From Zoogloea sp. (GTDB lineage Bacteria; Pseudomonadota; Gammaproteobacteria; Burkholderiales; Rhodocyclaceae): a DNA stretch of 64,000 nt. The stretch is taken from contig JADKKC010000008.1 of the NCBI GenBank assembly GCA_016720685.1, positions 1 to 64,000 of the forward strand, given 5' to 3'. The position numbers and the translations under genes were made by a program. Under the pieces are notes generated by a model that was not told the DNA's origin, did no database searches, and was given only the letters and a program-made list of their open reading frames with translations. Below, in pieces: positions 25,943-33,163 of this stretch (position 1 is its first letter; each line of letters opens with the position of its first letter).

Positions 25943-27681
25943 GCCAATGGACCATCCAGCACCGGCTCATTTCGCCGGTTCGTGCCTTTCCGGATCGCCT
26001 GCTGCCGGGCTCGGTCGAGCTGCGCATCCAGTTGGCGCCGACCAGGGAGGCGCCTCTCGGAGCAGAGGCAAGCCTGCCTGACGACTGGCGTTTGCGCCTG
26101 GCAGCGGCTGGGGTGTGCCTGGCGTCCGAACCTCGGCTAGAGCTGGCGCCCAAGCTGCCTTTTCCCTGGTGCGCGGCCCCGCTGCCGGTCGCCCAGCTGC
26201 TGGGGGCCGAGCTGGGGCGTAGCCTGTGCCTGAGCCCGCCGGGCCTGACCGATCCGGCGCTGGGTTGGCCGGCCCCCGATCATCAAACGCTCACCGAGGC
26301 CCTCGCGCTGGCCCTCGTTCGGCTCGCCCCGCCACTCGATTTTCGCAGTGATCTGCTGCGTCAATGGCAAGCGGATTTCGCCGCCATGATGTTCGAGCGC
26401 AGTCAGCAGCCAATCCGCGTCCGGCGCAGCGATTTTGCGCTGCTGGCGCAGGCCTATCGCTTGCTCGATCTCATCATCGGCCTGCGCACCGGCATCCCGA
26501 CGCTTGCCGACGCCGAAAGGGCCCTGGCACGCCTGCAGGAAGCCGAAAGCCTGCCACTCGCGTTTCGCATCCTGTTCTGGTGGGAGGTCACCTACCGCCT
26601 GACCGAGACCGGCGATTTCGACGGCGCGGAGAGCGCGCACCGCCATGCACTGGCAACGGCGGCAGCCCTGAAGGACGCGTTGCCGGGGATGGCCGATGAA
26701 GTCGACGTGTGCCTGCTGGGCCTCCAGCACGGTCGGCTGGCCTACTACCAAGGCAATTTCCCGCTGGCGCTGCGTTGCTTCCTGCTCGAATGGAAGAACC
26801 TTAGCCGCGAAAAGATCGACCGGCCCGCCCATCTGAACGTCCATGAAGCCCGCCTGCTGCGCGAGGCGGCCAACGTGTTCTCCGACCTGGGCTGTCTACC
26901 GGCGGCCGAGGAGCTGATCCGACGGGCGGTCCAGCAGCAGGCGCACACCGATGACCCTGAGCGCTTCAAGTCCATCGGGCGTCTCGGTGAAATCCTGCTG
27001 CGCCAGGGTTTGAGTGAGGAGGCCGCGCGCTGCTATGCAGAATCTCTAGCCTTGCAGGAAGCCAACGATCTGCCGCTTGATCAGACGCTGACCTATCTGG
27101 GACACGCCGCGCTGCAGGGTGGGAAGCTGGGTGCCGCCGCCGAATTTTATGCGCGGGGCCGTAGCGAACTGGAGCGGCAAGGTAGGAGAGGCAGTTCGGC
27201 TTTCCTGTGGATGGGCGAGATCGCACTGGCCTTGGCGAAGGACGATCAGGCGGGCCTGCAGGTGCTGGCTGCCAACTATGGCGAACACCAGCCCCTGCGC
27301 GGGCCGCGCGTGCTGCCGCGGGCCGTCGGCGCGACGGGGCTGTGGCAGGCCGGCCTGCTGCCAGCTGAAACCCTAGCGGCCGAAATCGAGGCCTTGCTGA
27401 AAGCCAGCTACTGGCTCGAAGCGCTGCATCCGCTCCGGCAACTGCATGCCACTCCTGCGGGCTGCCGGGCACAGCTTGAACGTATCGGTGAGGTCCTTGC
27501 CGGCTGGCAACGGGCCGCGGACGAGGTTATCGCGGCGGGGCTGGGTAAGGCGGACTCCGACAAGGCCCCGACCGTCGGCCGCCATGCCTCCGCCCTCGGA
27601 CTGGCGCTGGCCGACAACAGCTGGGCTCCCCTCGATGCGCTGATCCCCCGCATCTACCCCTTCTCCCTGCTCGGCCTCTGA
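25939..27681 (+). CDS. TPR-repeat protein
   Basis: 580 residues. The N-terminal ~130 residues have no known fold. From about 150 to 480 the protein is helical, with TPR-like pairs (ARLLREAANVFSDLGCLPAA; IGRLGEILLRQGLSEEAARC; LTYLGHAALQGGKLGAAAEF). TPR proteins act as scaffolds or sensors. Its ATG overlaps the stop of the preceding gene, and a strong hairpin follows at 27694. It is the last gene of the kinase transcript. The C-terminal fragment of the CHAT gene at 28194 has a similar helical make-up, so the two may be paired. Confidence 0.75.
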   Translation: MSQWTIQHRLISPVRAFPDRLLPGSVELRIQLAPTREAPLGAEASLPDDWRLRLAAAGVCLASEPRLELAPKLPFPWCAAPLPVAQLLGAELGRSLCLSPPGLTDPALGWPAPDHQTLTEALALALVRLAPPLDFRSDLLRQWQADFAAMMFERSQQPIRVRRSDFALLAQAYRLLDLIIGLRTGIPTLADAERALARLQEAESLPLAFRILFWWEVTYRLTETGDFDGAESAHRHALATAAALKDALPGMADEVDVCLLGLQHGRLAYYQGNFPLALRCFLLEWKNLSREKIDRPAHLNVHEARLLREAANVFSDLGCLPAAEELIRRAVQQQAHTDDPERFKSIGRLGEILLRQGLSEEAARCYAESLALQEANDLPLDQTLTYLGHAALQGGKLGAAAEFYARGRSELERQGRRGSSAFLWMGEIALALAKDDQAGLQVLAANYGEHQPLRGPRVLPRAVGATGLWQAGLLPAETLAAEIEALLKASYWLEALHPLRQLHATPAGCRAQLERIGEVLAGWQRAADEVIAAGLGKADSDKAPTVGRHASALGLALADNSWAPLDALIPRIYPFSLLGL

Positions 27682-27693
27682 GAGGCCCTGACG

Positions 27694-27732
27694 AAACCCC
27701 CCGCCCACTGCATGCAGCGGACGGGGGGTTTC
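27694..27732 (+). terminator. Hairpin terminator after TPR gene
   Basis: AAACCCCCCG and CGGGGGGTTT form a stem around a ~19-bp loop, followed by TT. It ends the kinase-TPR transcript 13 bp after the stop and shields array 3. Confidence 0.7.
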
Positions 27733-27790
27733 AATTTGCCTGTAGGTAGCGGAGGGTGACCCCCTACCACACGCTGGTTGTCCCGCACAC

Positions 27791-27982
27791 GTCACAGAGC
27801 CCTATCAGCGGGCAGACCGTCCGGACCCCAGTGGCCAATACGTGGATGAGTCCCGTGCCAAGCGCGAGATCAGGTCACAAAGCCCTATCAACGGGCATAC
27901 CGTCCAGACTCATCATGCAGGCACTGAACGAGCAAGCAACCATCACGTCACAAAGCCCTATCAACGGGCAGACCGTCCGGAC
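27791..27982 (-). CRISPR. CRISPR array 3 (3 repeats, 2 spacers)
   Basis: Repeats at 27791-27826 (two differences from consensus), 27874-27909 (GGGCATACC and GTCCAGAC variants) and 27947-27982 (perfect). Spacers are 47 bp (27827-27873) and 37 bp (27910-27946). Repeat identity decays away from the right-hand leader, as expected for a leftward-transcribed array. It lies just after the CHAT operon. Confidence 0.95.
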
Positions 27983-28182
27983 AGCCCCCTTGGAAAGCCG
28001 CGTGCTGACTGGCTTCCCGGCCCCGAAAAGGTGAACTATCCCTACGGCAAGCCAAAAAAACTTTTAGCATCGACCGGAAATCAGTTTACCCATCTTTTCA
28101 GGTGCTTGCGCCAGGGTGAACCCCTCTCGAAAAGAGGGCAAATCCGCCATGTCGCGAAGGCCATGAAATGTAGCATGTTTTG
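27983..28182 (-). promoter_or_regulatory. CRISPR leader 3
   Basis: Most similar to leader 2. It contains CTGGCTTCCC, GAAAAGGTGAACTATCCC, GGCAAGCCAAAAAAA, CAGGGTGAACCCCT and, at the far end, GTAGCATGTTT. A GAGAGGGG/CCCTCTC-type inverted repeat lies at about 28122-28138. Confidence 0.8.
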
Positions 28183-28193
28183 TCCCTGGCCAA

Positions 28194-29180
28194 TCAGAGC
28201 GGAATAATCGGCGCCGTGTCATCGCCGGGATCGGCGAGGGCCGGTAGGCAGGTGTGGAGAGACACCAAGACTTTGGTTCGCATCGCGCGGAAACGTTCGG
28301 GCGCGGCCTCCGCCCCGCAGCCCTCAAGCCCGAGCTCCGCAAAACCGGCCGCGTCGAGCCAGTAACGGGCCCGTGCGAGCGCATCGAGTGCAGTTTTCCC
28401 CAGAGCGGCAAAGCGGGAGCAGTCGGTCAGCGCAAGATATGCGCCGGCAAAGGCCCATGGCCCCGGATCACTGGCCGTCATGCCCTGCCGGACCAGGGGC
28501 ACCCAGCGCACCAGTTCCGGATCGCAACTTGCATCGTCCGTGCCCCAACGCCAGCAGGCCAGCGCCCTCAGCAGATAGGCCGTGCCATCGTTTCCCTTGC
28601 CGATGTGGCTGGCGTCGCGCAACGCAAGGATCTGCACAACTTCATCCCGGTAGCTGCCCGGCACGGGCGCGCCGGCGTGGCGATGCTGCCAGGCGGACGC
28701 GTACAGCAGCCAAGCCAGCTCCCGCGTGTCCTCAGGTTCATTGCTTTGCTGGCGTTTGCTGGCGAAGACGTGGATCGCATCGTCGAAGCGCCGCTCCCGC
28801 ATCGCGATCCGCGCCTCCCAATCGAGACGCCGGAAATCCTGCCCGTCGCGCAAGCCGAAGTCATCGATTTGCGCGCTGCAGTCGGCATGCAACTGGGGCC
28901 ACCGCCGCGCTGCGCCGGGTAGATTCATGTCGATCAGGACATTGGTCAGCAGTCCCAGCAGCTCGGCTCTTTCCACCGAGGGCAGCGAGCCGCCGTCCAG
29001 CCCTGCGGCGATATGGCTGGCCGCCAGATCATGGTGGCCCAGCCGGTAGACAGCATTGGCCTGTGCATAGCACCAGGCCGGCCCAATCCGGGGCACACCA
29101 GGGGCGTTTTCGACCTTCCTCAGCAGTCGGTGCATAACTTGGTGGTCGAAGTTTTCGGCGGCGGCCAGGGCTTCGCCCAT
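28194..29180 (-). CDS. Helical (TPR-like) C-terminal part of CHAT protein
   Basis: 328 codons from the ATG at 29180. All-helical, with repeat-like pairs (ANAVYRLGHHDLAASHIAAG; AELLGLLTNVLIDMNLPGAA). The CHAT frame upstream reads LTLELANG and this frame reads GEALAAAENFDHQ at the same place, so one extra C would explain the break in a single ~660-residue CHAT-helical protein. Alternatively it is a separate gene: GGAG stands seven bases before the ATG. I favour a split gene because the last ~50 residues of the CHAT frame look like readthrough. It ends 12 bp from leader 3. Confidence 0.65.
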   Translation of the reverse strand: MGEALAAAENFDHQVMHRLLRKVENAPGVPRIGPAWCYAQANAVYRLGHHDLAASHIAAGLDGGSLPSVERAELLGLLTNVLIDMNLPGAARRWPQLHADCSAQIDDFGLRDGQDFRRLDWEARIAMRERRFDDAIHVFASKRQQSNEPEDTRELAWLLYASAWQHRHAGAPVPGSYRDEVVQILALRDASHIGKGNDGTAYLLRALACWRWGTDDASCDPELVRWVPLVRQGMTASDPGPWAFAGAYLALTDCSRFAALGKTALDALARARYWLDAAGFAELGLEGCGAEAAPERFRAMRTKVLVSLHTCLPALADPGDDTAPIIPL

Positions 29181-30186
29181 TAGCCAGCTCCAGCGTAAGC
29201 GGCCACAACCGCGACCAGCCTTCCGGCGCTTCGACCATCGCCAGCGCGGCCCGGAAGCAGGCTTCATCCGCGTCGACCAGTCTCAGCGGTGCGAGCTGAT
29301 GGCGATGCTTGTTCCAGATCTTCCCGTTCCACGCTGCAGCATTGGAATCGTCGAGACTGCATTGCCCAAATAGGGTCAGGGCGTGCAGGCCTCCGTTCAC
29401 CCGGCGTGTAGCCTGACGCTGAGCCAGCAGCCAGTCTTCGAGCGCCACGCCGACTTCGCGCCCGCACCAGGCGGCAAGGAGTCCGGCCATTTCCGGCGCC
29501 GAAATCTCACCGGTGGCGGTCACCACGCTGCGGACGCCGCGGGCGAGCAAGCTTTCGGCCAGCCGATACATCGCGCCATCGAGATTGCAGGCCAGCAGCC
29601 AGACTCGCGGCGGGAAAGCCTCGGTGCCCAGGCTGAAAGAGCGCCCAGTGGCATCGAGCAGGCCTTGGCTGTCACCATGGGCGAGGATGAAAAGATCGTC
29701 ATAGCCGTCGAGCCCACGCGTCAGCGAACGCGGGAGGACCCGTATCAATTGTTCGGCATCAATCTGAGGCTGTAGCGCAGCGATGAAATCGAATCCCCCC
29801 GCGCCATCGGACGGAAACAGGTTGAGCCAGGCGGTGCGACGGCCGCTAAGGGCTTGCACGCCGAAGTGTGGGGTGGCATGTCGGACGACTAGCAGGCTCT
29901 CGGCCAGAGTCCGACCGGAGAGGGTGAGCCCCTCCCAGGGCGCATCCTGCCAGAGGGCGGGGAGGGCCGCGTCGAGGACCAGCAGACCGGCGCGGTCCGG
30001 CGTTTTCGGGAGCGCCTGACGGAGCGGCTTTAGCGGGCTGTCGGCCACCGATGCGCCCGCCACAGGGAGCCTCATCTCTGCAAGGGGGGTCGTGATGGCC
30101 TGCTGCGGGGTCAGGAGGGCCAGCGCCCGGCTTGTGGCGTTGCCGGATTCCCACAGGGCGACGAAGGGCCGGACTTCAGCCGGCAA
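29029..30186 (-). CDS. CHAT-domain (caspase-like) protease
   Basis: Caspase-like peptidase of the CHAT family. The catalytic dyad is visible: His170 in FILAHGDSQG and Cys200 in VWLLACNLDGAMY, with the following RLAESLLARGVRSVVTATG helix-strand typical of the fold. The start is the TTG at 30186, with GGAG seven bases upstream, overlapping the preceding gene by 11 bp. The real coding part probably ends near 29180, where the frame changes (see 28194-29180). CHAT proteases act as effectors in several bacterial defence systems, including TPR-CHAT in type III-E CRISPR. The position next to a CRISPR leader is notable; the link to the arrays is inferred. Confidence 0.8.
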   Translation of the reverse strand: MPAEVRPFVALWESGNATSRALALLTPQQAITTPLAEMRLPVAGASVADSPLKPLRQALPKTPDRAGLLVLDAALPALWQDAPWEGLTLSGRTLAESLLVVRHATPHFGVQALSGRRTAWLNLFPSDGAGGFDFIAALQPQIDAEQLIRVLPRSLTRGLDGYDDLFILAHGDSQGLLDATGRSFSLGTEAFPPRVWLLACNLDGAMYRLAESLLARGVRSVVTATGEISAPEMAGLLAAWCGREVGVALEDWLLAQRQATRRVNGGLHALTLFGQCSLDDSNAAAWNGKIWNKHRHQLAPLRLVDADEACFRAALAMVEAPEGWSRLWPLTLELANGRSPGRRRKLRPPSYAPTAEEGRKRPWCAPDWAGLVLCTGQCCLPAGPP

Positions 30187-31372
30187 GGGGCAGCTCCAGC
30201 CGGCGACCGTCCGCCACGCTTAAGGTCAACGTTGCGCTTTCGCCGGCCTCCCATTCCAGTTCGGCTGGGCCTTCCCCCCCGCGCGCCGTCTGCTTGTACA
30301 CCAGCCTGCCCGCAATGCGCAGCTCGCAGCAGACTGCGAGTTCCGATTCGGCCGACACCTGCACGCGCCCTGCTCCGTCGGGAGTGCGCTCGTCAATACA
30401 CAGGCGAGCGAGGTCTTCCCATAGCAGATCCTGTTCGGCCTGTTCATCGGCCAAATCACTCATTGCCAGTTCCACGCGCGGGACCAGTCGGATGGCGGCA
30501 CCCAGCCGAGCCGCAGCGTGCTCCCAAAGGGCCAGCAGCGCAGCTGCCGGAGCGGCCGCCCGGGCGGCTTCGGCGAGCGCCAGTCGTGCAGGCTCACGGA
30601 TGGCCTCGGCTGCATGGTGATACAGGTGCTGATAAGTGTGGCGCGGATCGGTCGCATCCCCGAGCGGGCTGCCGGTTACCACTGCTAAGCCCCCCACGGT
30701 CGAGCGCTGGGCGACCCGGCCGGGCCAAACGGGCACGTCGGCCGGTACTTCATGGGTCACGTATTCGGTTGCTAGTGCGCGAACGGCTTGCAACCGGGCG
30801 GGCGCCAGTTGGCCGACGAGCCGAGCGGCCATCGGCAGATAGATCCGCAGCGGGTTCCACACCTGCACGAGTGCCGCCTCCGGAGCGTGAGGTTCGTCCT
30901 CTTCCTGCAGCACGAAATCCCACCAGCCGGCATAGTCCGCTTCGCTACTGACCAGCCAGCCATGCCAGACCCCGGCGGCTTCGCCCGGCGCGTCGAGCAG
31001 CACATACAAAGGAACCTGCATGACCCAGTCGAGCTGGCCCGGCTTCGGCGTATGGATCTGACGTACTTCGACGATTTGCCCGGCAGCTGGAAGCGGCTTA
31101 GCGGAGGACTGCAGCGTCGCCTGGGCGGCGAGCCGCCGCGCGATCAACCCGCGCAAATGGGCTGGCATCGACGGAACGTCCGCGCTCAGTTCATCGGGGG
31201 GCACCGGCGCGGCGGTGTTGCGTTCGGCCCATTCGGGTGACGAACGCACGGCCGCGGCAATCGCCGCCGAAGTTTCGCCCCGTTCGACGGCGGCGATCAG
31301 CATCTCGGAAACCCCGAAAAGGCTGCGTTCAATATGAACCAGCGGTGGGCTGAGGGGGCGATCGAGCTTCAT
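30176..31372 (-). CDS. Unknown protein in CHAT operon
   Basis: 398 residues, not recognised. Features: an N-terminal helical region with many Ala residues, a central part rich in aromatic residues (WHGWLVSSEADYAGWWDFVL) and WNPLRIYLPM, and a C-terminal region that looks like a beta-sandwich (RVQVSAESELAVCCELRIAG; ESATLTLSVADGRRLELPLA). No signal peptide was seen. It overlaps both neighbours (4 bp with the sigma-like gene, 11 bp with CHAT), so it is co-translated with them. It may be a regulator or substrate of the protease. Confidence 0.6.
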   Translation of the reverse strand: MKLDRPLSPPLVHIERSLFGVSEMLIAAVERGETSAAIAAAVRSSPEWAERNTAAPVPPDELSADVPSMPAHLRGLIARRLAAQATLQSSAKPLPAAGQIVEVRQIHTPKPGQLDWVMQVPLYVLLDAPGEAAGVWHGWLVSSEADYAGWWDFVLQEEDEPHAPEAALVQVWNPLRIYLPMAARLVGQLAPARLQAVRALATEYVTHEVPADVPVWPGRVAQRSTVGGLAVVTGSPLGDATDPRHTYQHLYHHAAEAIREPARLALAEAARAAAPAAALLALWEHAAARLGAAIRLVPRVELAMSDLADEQAEQDLLWEDLARLCIDERTPDGAGRVQVSAESELAVCCELRIAGRLVYKQTARGGEGPAELEWEAGESATLTLSVADGRRLELPLAG

Positions 31373-32157
31373 GGTGTTGCTTCCTGTTCCTGGACTTCTC
31401 TCCAGTTCAACGCCTCGAAACAGAGGATTTTGAAGATATCCAGAATGGCCTCCGCGTTTTCGGGGCGGATCTCAAGCTGCAAATCGTCACAGATCCAGCG
31501 GCCGAGGACCGTATCGGCAAACCCCTTTCCTTGGCTGCTGACCTTGCGGGGATCCCAGTTGATGCCCAGCTTGCTGGCCTTGTGGTGATAAGAGGCAATC
31601 CGGAGCCGTTGGGCCAGCGCCTGCAGTGTTTCGCTGCGGGGTTTGTCAGGGCAGAAATTGAAGGCCAGATAGACCGGGACCCAAGCTTCGCAGTGTAGGA
31701 GGAAAGCCTTCGCCGACTGCGCGGTTTGGGCGACCGTGAGTCCATGCTCGGCCAACTCGGCAAACGCAGCGGCGGATTCATCACGCAACTGGTCAGCCCC
31801 GTTTTTCGGGTCTTCGTCACAATCGTCGCGGTGGGCCGACACGAAGTATTTCTTGTGCTGGGTGAGTTCCCGGATTTGATCGAGAAGGTAGTTGCGATAA
31901 AAAACGCGAATCGCGCCTGCATGGAACAGCACGGACGGGCTGGCCGACGATTTCAGGACCTTGTCGGCAAAGAAGTCATCAATATAGACCTGCCGGTCTT
32001 CGGGAAGGCTGCCGAGTTCCTTCGGGCGATAAGGTTTCAGCACGCTGCAGACGAGTTCGTACAGCCGATCCCATTCGGCGGCGTCGAGGCCGTCGCGGCG
32101 GCTCCACAAGTCAGAAACCGCCGCGTCGAGTTCCATTTGGGTGGAAAAAGAGGCCAT
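31369..32157 (-). CDS. Sigma-70 region-2-like protein (tentative)
   Basis: 262 residues. The segment DDFFADKVLKSS followed by AIRVFYRNYLLDQIRE resembles region 2 of ECF-type sigma factors, and a charged DEDP linker follows. A clear region 4 helix-turn-helix was not found, so it may be a divergent sigma factor or only a distant relative. The start ATG lies directly after the stop of the upstream gene (TGACATG), and its end overlaps the next gene by 4 bp. Sigma-like genes often accompany CHAT proteases in bacterial conflict operons. Confidence 0.5.
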   Translation of the reverse strand: MASFSTQMELDAAVSDLWSRRDGLDAAEWDRLYELVCSVLKPYRPKELGSLPEDRQVYIDDFFADKVLKSSASPSVLFHAGAIRVFYRNYLLDQIRELTQHKKYFVSAHRDDCDEDPKNGADQLRDESAAAFAELAEHGLTVAQTAQSAKAFLLHCEAWVPVYLAFNFCPDKPRSETLQALAQRLRIASYHHKASKLGINWDPRKVSSQGKGFADTVLGRWICDDLQLEIRPENAEAILDIFKILCFEALNWREVQEQEATP

Positions 32158-32158
32158 G

Positions 32159-32551
32159 TCAGTAGCGCTCCTTGAGCCAGCCTATCAGGTCGATTCGAGC
32201 TGAGTGGGACATCACGCCAATGGCCTTGCCGACTAGGGCATCGGAGGAGACCGTTTCGTAACGGTAATAGGTGAAGCTGGAAGCCTTGGGGGGCAGCGAC
32301 CACATGACGCGCCCGGACGCGTTGAGGTCAAAAAAATCCGGGTTGGCTGCCTGGTCCCGCCTTGTGCAAGGCAATACCACGACGCGGTGGCCGTCCGGAC
32401 GGATCTTGACGACGGGACGGCAGTTGACCGGTTCCCGCCGGTTCGAGCCAAACTCCAAGGCCGATTGCTGGCAGACATGCAGTGAGCCCGCCGCCCAGCC
32501 GGCTTCGGCCACGACGGTAGGCAACGGGGGAAGGGGACGACCGGTGAACAT
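32159..32551 (-). CDS. PemK/MazF-fold-like protein (tentative)
   Basis: 130 residues from the ATG at 32551. The stretch VNCRPVVKIRPDGHRVVVLP, followed by FFDLNASGRVMWSLPPKASS and then YRYETVSSDALVGKAIGVMS, follows the strand order of MazF/PemK-like folds. I do not see a partner antitoxin. It is the first gene of the CHAT operon, so it may act as a sensor domain and not as a toxin. The longer upstream frame (to 32680) has no family-like residues. Confidence 0.5.
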   Translation of the reverse strand: MFTGRPLPPLPTVVAEAGWAAGSLHVCQQSALEFGSNRREPVNCRPVVKIRPDGHRVVVLPCTRRDQAANPDFFDLNASGRVMWSLPPKASSFTYYRYETVSSDALVGKAIGVMSHSARIDLIGWLKERY

Positions 32552-32689
32552 GGGCTCGGACTCGGGATTAGAGTGCAGGGCAGGTTGCTGGGAGAGCGAT
32601 GATACGGGATCTAACGACCTACCTGACCCAAAGCGCACACGGATCTCAGCCGTAACGCAAAGGTGATGTCGGCTGCGCATCTTTTATAA

Positions 32690-32818
32690 ACCAAGAATCC
32701 ATTCGCGTTATCCGGACAACTCCCGCAGCCCGGAGAGCGCGGGCTACCTGCTCGACGTCCAGGCCGACCAGCACGACGAAATCACGGGGGCGCTGGATTT
32801 TTTGCTGTGGGGGGTTTG
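32690..32818 (+). pseudogene. C-terminal remnant of an unknown gene
   Basis: A rightward frame reads SRYPDNSRSPESAGYLLDV and ends in EITGALDFLLWGV before a TGA. Its composition is protein-like, but there is no start or known family. The rest of 32552-32847 holds only the presumed promoter of the CHAT operon. Confidence 0.3.
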
Positions 32819-32847
32819 AGAGAGGCTGCGAGGATCTGCCCGTCTCC

Positions 32848-32916
32848 CATCGAAAAATCCGATATTTAACAGTTATCGAAAAATACGATACTCTGCATTT
32901 ATCGACTTTTTCGATA
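32848..32916 (+). promoter_or_regulatory. Three HipB-type operators, 26 bp apart
   Basis: Three 17-bp sites of the form TATCG-N7-CGATA: 32848-32864 (CATCGAAAAATCCGATA), 32874-32890 (TATCGAAAAATACGATA) and 32900-32916 (TATCGACTTTTTCGATA). They start exactly 26 bp apart, and the last ends seven bases before hipB. HipB repressors bind TATCC-N8-GGATA-type palindromes, so this is very likely the autoregulatory operator set. Confidence 0.85.
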
Positions 32917-32923
32917 CCTCGCC

Positions 32924-33163
32924 ATGACCCGACTGTCCACACCCCACCAGGCCGGCCAGATTCTCTCCGCCCGGCGCAAGACACTGGGCTTGTCCCAGGC
33001 GGCCGCCTCGGCAAGCCTCGGCATCAGCCAGAACCGCCTTTCGGAACTTGAAGCCCACCCGGATCGCCTGACCCTTGAACGCCTCATGTCCCTGGCGAGC
33101 CTGCTCGGGCTTGAGCTTGTTATCCAGGAAAAGACGCCGGCCACAAACGAGAGCGAGTGGTAG
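32924..33163 (+). CDS. hipB: HipB antitoxin / repressor
   Basis: A 79-residue Cro/CI-type helix-turn-helix protein (LGLSQAAASASLGISQNRLS). It neutralises HipA and, with it, represses the promoter through the three operators just upstream. It overlaps hipA by 7 bp. The frame is intact. Confidence 0.9.
   Translation: MTRLSTPHQAGQILSARRKTLGLSQAAASASLGISQNRLSELEAHPDRLTLERLMSLASLLGLELVIQEKTPATNESEW

Noticed and set aside
9609..27982. One large CRISPR array with genes inserted
   Set aside because: Each array has its own leader on the right and its own degenerate left end, so they are three arrays, not one split array.
29029..29180. Programmed frameshift in the CHAT gene
   Set aside because: No convincing slippery heptamer or downstream pseudoknot was seen; a simple indel or coupled genes explain it.
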